59,120 nt of DNA from the IMG/VR virus record IMGVR_UViG_3300023180_000059, positions 1 through 59,120 of that record. One strand, 5' to 3'. Position numbers and translations under genes: made by a program. This document shows, piece by piece, positions 42,644 to 50,018 of the stretch; position 1 is the first letter of the stretch; each line of letters begins with the position of its first letter. The DNA comes from a virus. The notes under the pieces are model-generated. The model was not told where the DNA came from. It made no database searches and was given only the letters and a program-made list of their open reading frames with translations.

Positions 42644-42967
42644 ATGTCAGTGAAGACAAAGTACCAAGTATTTCAAGATGCAGTAAAACTGCTCGTACTT
42701 TACCAGGCATCGCTCGATGCTATGGATGATTTCAAAGGGACTACCCTTTATAAGCATGATGTTAAGAAGCTCATGAACAACCTCGAAAAGAAGATCGAGT
42801 TCATGATTAGAAAACCATTGGATAAAGTTGACTCTGATCCAGAGACGAGTGAATTATTTTCTGCTCTTCAAAAAAGAGTAGAGATGATTAACACTTTAAC
42901 GACAGAGGAATTGGCTCAATTAAAGTGGGTAATAGAAGAACACAGGGAAGAGGAGACTAATTCGTGA
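42644..42967 (+). CDS. Helical early protein
   Basis: 107 aa, mostly helical and charged (SVKTKYQVFQDAVKLLVLYQ, KDDFKGTT-like loop, then EKKIEFMIRKPLDK). The leader ACCAATTAAATTTAAT directly before the ATG is similar to that of other genes here. The stop lies inside a perfect inverted repeat, ATTCGTGA-T-TCACGAAT (42960-42976). Not recognised. Confidence 0.55.
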   Translation: MSVKTKYQVFQDAVKLLVLYQASLDAMDDFKGTTLYKHDVKKLMNNLEKKIEFMIRKPLDKVDSDPETSELFSALQKRVEMINTLTTEELAQLKWVIEEHREEETNS

Positions 42968-43075
42968 TTCACGAATCGCAAAGTAAGGGTATAACCTCAC
43001 AAGATTTGATTTCGGTAAGGCTATAACCTTACAATGATGCAGAACGATAGGGTTTTGTGTCTTTAATAGAACACT

Positions 43076-43129
43076 ATGTCAAGTAAACTGCACAAGATGC
43101 TTGACACCTTTAACACCAAAGAGAAATGA
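43076..43129 (+). CDS. Tiny peptide ending TFNTKEK
   Basis: 17 aa: MSSKLHKMLDTFNTKEK. Its last eight residues are encoded by a 24-bp repeat that also ends the next small gene, and its stop overlaps that gene's ATG (ATGA). Very short; supported only by the repeated coding end and coupling. Confidence 0.25.
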   Translation: MSSKLHKMLDTFNTKEK

Positions 43130-43480
43130 CAACAGAAAGAATTAAAGAAATACAAAACAAGACTGCTTACCCCGAAAGTGCAAGTGTACAACAAGCCTTA
43201 TTACAAGTTTGGAATGAAGTAGCGCAGAAATACGAAACCTTTAACACCAAAGAGAAATGAAAAAAGTAAGGGCATAACCTTACAACGCAGTGTACAAAGT
43301 AAGGGTATAGTGTGACAAAGTGTAAAATGAAAAGCACTCAAAGTGTAAAATAAGCCGATTGAATGGTGCTTATTTACACCATTAAGGTATGTTTAAGCAT
43401 ATAAAGATGGGCTTATCCATCAAATTATAAGCGCACACATATAAAAGTAGGCGCAAACCTTTAACACCAAAGAGAGATGA
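43106..43480 (+). repeat. Three copies of a 24-bp element containing a start codon
   Basis: The 24-mer begins ACCTTTAACACCAAAGAG and ends in ATGA. Copies are at 43106-43129, 43237-43260 (identical) and 43457-43480 (one change). Copies 1 and 2 encode the C-terminus TFNTKEK of a small gene, while the ATG at the end of copies 1 and 3 starts the next. It acts as a portable stop/start junction. Confidence 0.7.
43126..43260 (+). CDS. Small helical protein ending TFNTKEK
   Basis: 44 aa: MTTERIKEIQNKTAYPESAS then VQQALLQVWNEVAQKYETFN and TKEK. Helical, with a 4-bp ATGA overlap with the preceding peptide. The C-terminal eight residues come from the repeated element. The first part resembles small phage proteins with a YPESxSVQQALLQVWNE pattern. 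Function unknown. Confidence 0.45.
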   Translation: MTTERIKEIQNKTAYPESASVQQALLQVWNEVAQKYETFNTKEK

Positions 43481-43575
43481 TAGACTTTAAATGGATGGTA
43501 ATAATACTGACTTATCTCTTGGCAGTATTTTTTATTTACTTAACGGGAAAAGGAGATGAAAAGATCGATAATTGA
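43477..43575 (+). CDS. Tiny membrane protein
   Basis: 32 aa: a single membrane segment (WMVIILTYLLAVFFIYL) followed by a charged tail GKGDEKIDN. It starts on the ATG of the third 24-bp element. Overlaps the following small gene by 20 bp. Confidence 0.4.
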   Translation: MIDFKWMVIILTYLLAVFFIYLTGKGDEKIDN

Positions 43576-43621
43576 ATTGTGTAATCGAGACCTTGAAGAA
43601 AACGGAATAGAAAATGATTAG
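43556..43621 (+). CDS. Tiny peptide
   Basis: 21 aa: MKRSIIELCNRDLEENGIEN and Asp. Linked by overlaps to both neighbours. Little else can be said; may be a spurious frame. Confidence 0.2.
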   Translation: MKRSIIELCNRDLEENGIEND

Positions 43622-43715
43622 CGTAGTACTTATATCGATAATGTCTTTTTATATTGTAAGGAGAGAATATCTACAAACAAAAGAATTAAAGAAGAAACTC
43701 AAGCGATATGAGTAG
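43614..43715 (+). CDS. Tiny membrane protein with basic tail
   Basis: 33 aa: membrane helix ISVVLISIMSFYIV followed by a basic helix, RREYLQTKELKKKLKRYE. Overlaps both the upstream peptide and the methyltransferase start (43708). With the 43477 protein it forms a pair of overlapping single-TM peptides. Confidence 0.4.
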   Translation: MISVVLISIMSFYIVRREYLQTKELKKKLKRYE

Positions 43716-44454
43716 TTTCTGGGATGAACAAAGAAAAAAGATAGGAGCAGTTTCCTTAAACTCATTCCGTTTAGACAACACTATTCGGCAGATACCTTTA
43801 TTTGAGGTGAAGGAGTATAAGGAGTATACTGATCACGCTCGTAATTTTAAAAGAAAAGATTACGATTGGTACTATGCTATGACCCAAGGTAAAAAGGGAT
43901 ATGGTAATAGCCGTAATGGATTTGGTTCAAACTCTACACTTTTCTTTGAAGATTCTGTTTTGGTAGACGGACATCGGTTTTCAAAACATGCTCTTAAGAG
44001 TTTTCATCATTACAATACCTATGAATTAAACACTCACAAAAGAATCAATGATTTCGATAGAATCATTGAGTTGGGTGGTGGTGCCGGGGATTTTGCTCGT
44101 CTTGTTTTAGAACTGGGATATACGGGCGATTATATTATCTATGACCTTCCAGAAATTTCTCGTGTTCAAAGATTTAATCTAGAAGGTTTTAATGTAAGAT
44201 GCACATCGAATTACTCGCTTCCAAGAAACCGAGTGGAAAACACATTGTTTGTTTCTACTTGGGCATTGTCCGAGTGTCCCCTAGATGTTAGGCAACAATT
44301 CTTGCAGAATAACCCGGCACCTAACCATCTGATCATATACCAAAAAAAAATATTTGGAGTAGACAACGAAGAGTATTTTAAAAGTTGGGAAGGTAAAAGA
44401 ATAGACATCCCTTGGATTCCTTGGGATGGAGGTAGTAAATATTTAATTAAATAA
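43708..44454 (+). CDS. SAM-dependent methyltransferase, sugar O-methyltransferase-like
   Basis: 248 aa. Motif I is DRIIELGGGAGDFARLVLEL (about residues 117-136), then DYIIYDLPEISRVQRFNLEG, where the acidic residue after the second strand binds SAM, and FVSTWALSECPLDVRQQFL as the post-III region. The pattern WALSECP...R is seen in putative sugar O-methyltransferases. Substrate unknown; one option is decoration of a virion glycan, given the glycosyltransferases near 56 kb. Confidence 0.7.
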   Translation: MSSFWDEQRKKIGAVSLNSFRLDNTIRQIPLFEVKEYKEYTDHARNFKRKDYDWYYAMTQGKKGYGNSRNGFGSNSTLFFEDSVLVDGHRFSKHALKSFHHYNTYELNTHKRINDFDRIIELGGGAGDFARLVLELGYTGDYIIYDLPEISRVQRFNLEGFNVRCTSNYSLPRNRVENTLFVSTWALSECPLDVRQQFLQNNPAPNHLIIYQKKIFGVDNEEYFKSWEGKRIDIPWIPWDGGSKYLIK

Positions 44455-44463
44455 CTTTATATC

Positions 44464-44658
44464 ATGAGTTATATTACAGACCCGATCGCAAAAGAAGTAA
44501 TAGACTGTGTGTTGCGCCGTAACGCAAAGATGTTTACTGAACTCGGTCAAGACAGTACGCCAGAGGAATACGCAAGTGCTAGGCAATTAGAAAAAGAGCG
44601 TTTGCTTCGTATCCGAAAATTTGATCCCGATAAAATTGATAGAATGTTGATTGAGTAA
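44464..44658 (+). CDS. Small protein upstream of terminase
   Basis: 64 aa: MSYITDPIAKEVIDCVLRRN then AKMFTELGQDSTPEEYASAR. Helical. The stop overlaps the terminase start by one base. It is too short for a usual small terminase but could be a packaging partner; unproven. A near-consensus box TAACTTTA lies at 44452-44459. Confidence 0.5.
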   Translation: MSYITDPIAKEVIDCVLRRNAKMFTELGQDSTPEEYASARQLEKERLLRIRKFDPDKIDRMLIE

Positions 44659-45974
44659 TGGCTGGAATAAAAGAGGTTAAAGGATATGACGACTCCGTAA
44701 TTAATATCTGTGCAAACGACAGTGAGGGTGATATCATAGAACTTTCCGGGCTATATATACAACTTCCTAAAGTTCCCGATATGGGAACTATTTTGTTTTC
44801 CGAACTACCTAAAGAGGATCAGTGTTGGAGGAGGATACCCATGCCCCAAGAGATGTCTCGTATACGCTCCATGGATGAGTGGTTGGAAATGCCTAAAGAG
44901 TTTAGGAATAGATACCTTCCCTACATCCAACAAGAATTTGAGCGTAGGAATAATGGGGTTTGGTTTATGAATAATGGTGTACCCACCTATCTAACAGGTA
45001 GACACTACATGATGCTCCAATGGTCAAAGCTCGATATTGGATATCCATATTACTTGGAATTTCAACAAAGACTTTTTGTTCATCAAAAAGCATGTGAGGT
45101 AGACCCCCGATCACTAGGTCAAGTATATACCAAGTGTCGCCGTAGTGGGTATACTAATATGAGTGCATGTACGCTAGTAGATGAGGGAACACAGGTAAAG
45201 GAAAAATTACTTGGACTACAATCCAAGACGGGTAAGGATGCTCAAGAAAATATCTTCATGAAGAAGATTGTTTCAATATTTAAATCCTACCCATTCTTTT
45301 TCAAGCCTATTCAAGATGGTACGACCAACCCTCGTATGGAGCTTGCGTTCCGAGAACCCGCAAAACGAATCACCAAGAAGAATAAAACTGCTCAACAAGG
45401 CGAAGCCCTTAACACCATAATCAATTGGAAGAACACAACGAATAACGCTTACGATGGTGAGAAACTACACATGCTTTATTTAGATGAGGCAGGTAAATGG
45501 GAGAAGCCTACCGACATCCGTGAGGCATGGCGTATCCAAAGAACATGTCTTATTGTAGGTCGTAGGGTGATTGGGAAATGCTTGATGGGTTCTACTGTGA
45601 ATCCAATGAATAAGGGAGGAAAAGAATATAAAGAACTCTGGCAAGACAGTAGTCCCTACCAACGAAATAAAAACGGAAGGACTCGATCGGGTCTATATAG
45701 AATATTCATTCCTTCCTATGAAGCACTCGAAGGGTTTTTTGATATATACGGAAATCCAGTAATTGACGACCCGGACCAACCTATCGAAGGTATTGACGGA
45801 GAGTTGATCGATATGGGAGCAAAGACATTTTTAAAAAACGAAAGAGACTCTTTAAAGAATGACCATTCGGAATTAAACGAGGTTATTCGACAGTTCCCTT
45901 TTACGAGGACGAAGCCTTCCGTGATAGTATACAGGGGTCTCTTTTTAATCTTACGAAGATATATGAGCAGATAA
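44658..45974 (+). CDS. terL: Terminase large subunit, ATPase part (frame broken)
   Basis: Frame 1 gives 438 aa, of which about 415 are terminase. The Walker A-type motif is TKCRRSGYTNMSACTLVDEG (residues about 159-178), Walker B is LHMLYLDEAGKW (about 270-281) and the coupling motif is VGRRVIGKCLMGSTVNPMNK. The frame leaves the family at CAG-TTC-CCT-TTT (45891-45902); the correct continuation (E-D-E-A-F-R-D) is in the -1 frame from 45905. Either a 1-base deletion/sequence error or -1 ribosomal slippage on C-CCT-TTT. Residues after 415 are out of frame. Confidence 0.85.
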   Translation: MAGIKEVKGYDDSVINICANDSEGDIIELSGLYIQLPKVPDMGTILFSELPKEDQCWRRIPMPQEMSRIRSMDEWLEMPKEFRNRYLPYIQQEFERRNNGVWFMNNGVPTYLTGRHYMMLQWSKLDIGYPYYLEFQQRLFVHQKACEVDPRSLGQVYTKCRRSGYTNMSACTLVDEGTQVKEKLLGLQSKTGKDAQENIFMKKIVSIFKSYPFFFKPIQDGTTNPRMELAFREPAKRITKKNKTAQQGEALNTIINWKNTTNNAYDGEKLHMLYLDEAGKWEKPTDIREAWRIQRTCLIVGRRVIGKCLMGSTVNPMNKGGKEYKELWQDSSPYQRNKNGRTRSGLYRIFIPSYEALEGFFDIYGNPVIDDPDQPIEGIDGELIDMGAKTFLKNERDSLKNDHSELNEVIRQFPFTRTKPSVIVYRGLFLILRRYMSR

Positions 45975-46774
45975 GTTATAACGACAACCTTTTTCCTAAT
46001 CCAATTGTAAGAGGTAACTTTGTTTGGAAAGACGGAGTACAAGACACGAAGGTTGTCTTTAACCCAGATATTAATGGGCGGTTTCATATATCTTGGCTTC
46101 CCCCAGCCGATATGCGAAACAACATGGTTATAGAGCGAGGTATCAAGAAACCTGGAAATGCTCATATCGGTGTTGGCGGGGTCGATAGTTACGACCTCGA
46201 TGCTACGCTTGATGGTAGAGGTTCTAAAGGTGCTATGCATCTTTATAATAAATTCAACCTTGCCTGCCCTTCTAATATGTTTGTGGTCGAATATGCATCA
46301 AGACCTCCACTAGCAAAAATATTTTACGAGGATGTATTAATGTGTTCGGTGTTCTATGGTTACCCACTGCTCATAGAAAATAACAAGTATGGTATCGTAA
46401 GATATTTTGAGCAACGAGGATATGATGGTTACATCATGGATAGACCTCAACATCTAACCTCAACTTCTGCCCGGGTAAATGTAAAGACCAAGGGTATCCC
46501 ATCTAACTCGGCGGATGTTATCCAAGCTCATGCTCAAGCCGTGGAAGAATACATACACAACTATGTAGGGACAAATGATAATGACGGGAGTATTGGTAAC
46601 ATGTATTTTTCTCGAACCCTAGAAGATTGGATCGGGTTTAAGATTGATAATCGTACAAAATACGATTTAACAATTTCGAGTGGTCTTGCTTTATTGGGGG
46701 CACAAAAAGTCAAGCAAGAAAAAAAGCAGTCGGACTTTAGCGAGAAAAAGTTTTTTAGAAGGTACAAGCTCTAG
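45905..46774 (+). CDS. terL: Terminase large subunit, nuclease part (-1 frame)
   Basis: The -1 frame from GAG 45905 gives 289 aa, beginning EDEAFRDSIQGSLFNLTKIY. The nuclease domain includes IGVGGVDSYDLDATLDGRGS, whose Asp residues fit the first metal ligand of the RNase H-like fold, then FVVEYASRPPLAKIFYEDVL. It lacks an obvious own start at the break; the first ATG is at 46112, inside the domain. Together with the ATPase part the full protein would be about 700 aa, the usual size for terminases of crAss-like podoviruses. Confidence 0.8.
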   Translation, partial: EDEAFRDSIQGSLFNLTKIYEQISYNDNLFPNPIVRGNFVWKDGVQDTKVVFNPDINGRFHISWLPPADMRNNMVIERGIKKPGNAHIGVGGVDSYDLDATLDGRGSKGAMHLYNKFNLACPSNMFVVEYASRPPLAKIFYEDVLMCSVFYGYPLLIENNKYGIVRYFEQRGYDGYIMDRPQHLTSTSARVNVKTKGIPSNSADVIQAHAQAVEEYIHNYVGTNDNDGSIGNMYFSRTLEDWIGFKIDNRTKYDLTISSGLALLGAQKVKQEKKQSDFSEKKFFRRYKL

Positions 46775-46805
46775 TACCCTAGGGTATTGACCTTGTATTA
46801 ATTGG

Positions 46806-46813
46806 TATATTTG
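46806..46813 (+). promoter_or_regulatory. Bacteroidota -7 promoter box TATATTTG
   Basis: TATATTTG lies 24 bp before the portal ATG at 46838, in the gap after terminase. Confidence 0.6.
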
Positions 46814-46837
46814 CATGAATAACTATTATCTCACGAA

Positions 46838-49276
46838 ATGTTTGATAATCCACAAGAAAACGAAAGGTACGGCAACTTTCCTGATCCATTGGCTTCACCT
46901 GAAATTAAGGCGAGTAATTCCTATGGGTTAAAATACGCCAAGGCTATTGAGGGTCAATGGGGGAGTTCGGATGACGAGGGTTCGTTATATTACCGAAGAA
47001 AAAAAGAATTTGAGACCAATCGTGATTATGCGAATGGTACTCAAGACACATCTCGATACAAGCAAATTCTAAACAGTCTCGACCCAAATAATGGGGATGG
47101 ATCGTTATTGAATCTTGATTGGTCACCCGTACCGATCATCCCAAAGTTTGTCAAAATTGTAGTCAACAAAATCTTGTCGGCTGATCCGTATCCAAATGTG
47201 GAGGCAGTCGATCCTTTGTCACAAACAGAGAAGGACAAGAGAAAAAATAAACTCAAAGGTCAAATCATGACCCGCGACTTCTTGATGAAAGCCAAGGAGA
47301 TGGGGGTAGACATGGACTATGACCCGGAGGCTATCCCCGAAAGTTTAGAGGAAGCCGAAATATTCATGGACACCAATGTTAAAACCGAAGCAGAGGTTGC
47401 TGCACAGATAGCAACGAAGATGACTTTGGATTGGAACAATTTCCATGACACCACATATCGTAGAGCGGTCACTGATCTTGTTACAAATGGTATGGCGGTC
47501 GTTAAAAGAAACAACGACCCTAACTATGGTATCGTAGAGGAATATGTAGACCCGTCTTATTTCATCCATAGTTACACCGAAGACCACAACTTCGATGACA
47601 TGGTTTATGCTGGACACATTAAGCGCATCACCATCCAAGAACTAAAGCGTATTGCAGGAGATCAGTTCGATGAAGAGACCTACGAGAAAATAGCAAAAAC
47701 TGTTCGAAACCGATTCCAAAACAATCCGAGTAGACTTACACATTCTTACTACGATAAGAACCTACAACGAGCAACATACGGATACGATGAGTATTTCGTT
47801 GAGGTGCTAGACTTTGAATTCTTATCTATAGACAAGATGTTCTTTGAAGAGAAAGAAACTCGTCATGGACACACAGGGTTCTACTTTAAAGGAGCGGAAT
47901 ACAAAGCACCTGCGGAAAGCGTGTTCTCACGCCAACCTTATTGCATGACCAACACAACTCTTTATGGAGGAACATTTGTTATCGGGACGAAGCACATCTT
48001 CAACTACGGAATCAAGAAAAATATTCCGAAGAATATCCATGACATTACAAGGACTCGATTGTCTTACAATGTTATAAGCACGAACCTTCGCCGTATGATG
48101 CCGAAGTCTTTGGTTTCAGGCATCATTAGTTTCGCCGATCAGTTGCAGTTGTCTCATTTGAAACTACAACAAGCAATTGCTAAAGCAAAACCAGATGGTC
48201 TAATCATTGACATCGAAGGATTGGAGAATGTGCAGTTGGGTCGTAGTGGAAGCCTAGAGCCTCTAGAATTACAAGACATCTACGAACAAACGGGTGTTTT
48301 CTACTACCGAAGTAAGAACCCAGAGGGTGGATTCCAAAACCCACCTGTTCGAGCAATCGACAATCAAATTAGAAACATCAACGAGCTTATTGGTATATAC
48401 AACCATAACCTACGCATGATTCGTGATGCTACAGGTATCAACGAAGTAATGGATGGTACATCTCCTAAAGGGGATCAGTTAGTGGGTGTTCGCCAACAAC
48501 AACTTGCGGCGGGTAACAACGCAATATATGATATCACTCATTCAGCACAAGTTCTCTACAAGCGTGTTGCTGAAGATATCATTAAGTGTTTGCAAATCAT
48601 TCCGCAAGAAAGCGTTCTATATCGAATCTATGCAAACGCTATAGGAGAGACAAACATGAGTATCTTAAATAGTTTTAAGGACTTACCTATGTACAACTTT
48701 GGTGTTCGTATTGTTTCGGCGATGGACGATCTCGACAGACAATACATGGAGCAAAACATCCAGATTGCTTTAGGACAACAAGAGATAGACCTAGAGGATG
48801 CTATTGCTATTCGCAACCTTCGAGATATAGATCAGGCTGAAAGACTGCTCATTCTACGAAGAAAAAAACGACTCAAGCAAAAGCAACAGGCTCAAATGCA
48901 AAATATCCAAGCACAAGCACAAGCCAATGCTCAAACACAACAACAATCCACACAATTGGAGTTGCAGAAGAAGCAGGCTGAAGTACAATTGGAAATGCAG
49001 AAGATTCAGATGGAAGCCAAGATTAAGGCTCAAATGATGCAGTTGCAACATCAATACGATAAAGAGATTCAAGCAATGAAGTCTCAAATTGTGTTGGCGC
49101 AAACACAAGGAGGTAATTCATTCCGTCAAAACCTTGAGTCTATGAAGGAAGATCGAAAAGATGAGCGTGTTGAAAAACAAGCGGTTGAGCAGTCTAAACT
49201 AATCTCACAACGCCAAGGCAAAAGAGACGAGTTGGAGGACACGGATGATTTGGCTCAAATTTTTAACAATCAATAA
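46838..49276 (+). CDS. Portal protein
   Basis: 812 aa. The N-terminal stem/wing region includes VPIIPKFVKIVVNKILSADP. The core has VTNGMAVVKRNNDPNYGIVE and the crAss-like portal signature LKLQQAIAKAKPDGLIIDIE (about 450-470), then RDATGINEVMDGTSPKGDQL (portal hinge). The last 170 residues are a Gln-rich coiled coil (QAQMQNIQAQAQANAQTQQQ), forming a long barrel helix inside the head. Position after terminase confirms the role. Confidence 0.88.
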   Translation: MFDNPQENERYGNFPDPLASPEIKASNSYGLKYAKAIEGQWGSSDDEGSLYYRRKKEFETNRDYANGTQDTSRYKQILNSLDPNNGDGSLLNLDWSPVPIIPKFVKIVVNKILSADPYPNVEAVDPLSQTEKDKRKNKLKGQIMTRDFLMKAKEMGVDMDYDPEAIPESLEEAEIFMDTNVKTEAEVAAQIATKMTLDWNNFHDTTYRRAVTDLVTNGMAVVKRNNDPNYGIVEEYVDPSYFIHSYTEDHNFDDMVYAGHIKRITIQELKRIAGDQFDEETYEKIAKTVRNRFQNNPSRLTHSYYDKNLQRATYGYDEYFVEVLDFEFLSIDKMFFEEKETRHGHTGFYFKGAEYKAPAESVFSRQPYCMTNTTLYGGTFVIGTKHIFNYGIKKNIPKNIHDITRTRLSYNVISTNLRRMMPKSLVSGIISFADQLQLSHLKLQQAIAKAKPDGLIIDIEGLENVQLGRSGSLEPLELQDIYEQTGVFYYRSKNPEGGFQNPPVRAIDNQIRNINELIGIYNHNLRMIRDATGINEVMDGTSPKGDQLVGVRQQQLAAGNNAIYDITHSAQVLYKRVAEDIIKCLQIIPQESVLYRIYANAIGETNMSILNSFKDLPMYNFGVRIVSAMDDLDRQYMEQNIQIALGQQEIDLEDAIAIRNLRDIDQAERLLILRRKKRLKQKQQAQMQNIQAQAQANAQTQQQSTQLELQKKQAEVQLEMQKIQMEAKIKAQMMQLQHQYDKEIQAMKSQIVLAQTQGGNSFRQNLESMKEDRKDERVEKQAVEQSKLISQRQGKRDELEDTDDLAQIFNNQ

Positions 49277-49281
49277 GTTAG

Positions 49282-49289
49282 TACCTTTG
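49282..49289 (+). promoter_or_regulatory. Bacteroidota -7 promoter box TACCTTTG
   Basis: TACCTTTG lies 4 bp before the ATG at 49294, so the transcript would be almost leaderless. Confidence 0.55.
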
Positions 49290-49293
49290 CAAT

Positions 49294-49680
49294 ATGGCTC
49301 TTACGATAAACCTCGATACCGCTCAAAGACTAGACATCACCTGTAGAAAGGGCGATAGTTTTAATCTTGAGTTGACCTTTACGGACGACTCTGGAACCGC
49401 TATTGACCTATCTGATTATTCATTTAAAATGGATGTGCGTGAAAGCGACACGGCTTCTAGTACAATATTAGAAGACACCTCTTTTTCATATACAGTGAGT
49501 GGAGATGATAGCAACACGCTAACAGTTGCTGCCGCCGGGTCTACCATGGAGGGAGTTGATGGAGGCATGTATGTATATGACATCCAATCAGATTCTGATG
49601 GGGACGATGACTCTTCCACAGGGACAATTAAAACATGGCTGTACGGAATATTTAAAGTGAACGAGGACATCACACTATAA
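49294..49680 (+). CDS. Beta-rich tail/baseplate-type protein
   Basis: 128 aa. The pattern DITCRKGDSFNLELTFTDDS, then DLSDYSFKMDVRESD, is typical of N-terminal domains of BppU-type and other phage fibre-attachment proteins, which form an Ig-like beta sandwich. C-terminus YGIFKVNEDITL. It overlaps the next gene by one base. Probably a small fibre adaptor. Confidence 0.65.
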   Translation: MALTINLDTAQRLDITCRKGDSFNLELTFTDDSGTAIDLSDYSFKMDVRESDTASSTILEDTSFSYTVSGDDSNTLTVAAAGSTMEGVDGGMYVYDIQSDSDGDDDSSTGTIKTWLYGIFKVNEDITL

Positions 49681-49985
49681 TGGCTAAAATAACAGTAAAA
49701 CAAGGGGATTCTTCTGCAATATCAATCAATAGTAGGACTGTAAACCCTACGAAGATTAGTATTTCAGGCATCGCTACAAGTAGCGGTGGCGATAAGACCT
49801 ATACTCACGATCAGAGTTCTGCTTCGGATACTTGGGTAATCACCCATAATCTAGGTAAGAACGCCTCGGTTACTGTGGTCAATTCCGCCAATACAGTCAT
49901 TTTGTGTGAGGTTACTTATGATTCTTTAAATCAAGTCACGCTAACCTTTGACTCGGCTACCGCCGGAAAAGCGTATCTAAATTAG
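49680..49985 (+). CDS. Small tail fibre protein (ITHNLG domain)
   Basis: 101 aa. After a short N-terminal beta part it carries SASDTWVITHNLGKNASVTV followed by EVTYDSLNQVTLTFDSATAG. The W-x-I-x-H-N-L-G...V-T-V-V...Y...V-T-L-x-F...G-x-A-Y-L-N signature is widespread at the ends of marine phage tail fibres. It probably forms a trimeric fibre tip or linker. Confidence 0.7.
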   Translation: MAKITVKQGDSSAISINSRTVNPTKISISGIATSSGGDKTYTHDQSSASDTWVITHNLGKNASVTVVNSANTVILCEVTYDSLNQVTLTFDSATAGKAYLN

Positions 49986-49988
49986 TAT

Positions 49989-49996
49989 TAAATTTG
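49989..49996 (+). promoter_or_regulatory. Bacteroidota -7 promoter box TAAATTTG
   Basis: TAAATTTG lies 22 bp before the ATG at 50019, in front of the long tail fibre gene. Confidence 0.5.
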
Positions 49997-50018
49997 TAGG
50001 ACAATAAAAATATAAACC

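Larger units (their letters stand above)
42983..43316. repeat. Palindromic repeat family GTAAGG...CCTTAC
   Basis: Four 18-bp units: GTAAGGGTATAACCTCAC (42983-43000), GTAAGGCTATAACCTTAC (43015-43032), GTAAGGGCATAACCTTAC (43266-43283) and a decayed one, GTAAGGGTATAGTGTGAC (43299-43316). Two are perfect 6-bp hairpins. The conserved ATAACC loop side indicates common descent. Possible binding site or RNA processing hairpin. Confidence 0.65.
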
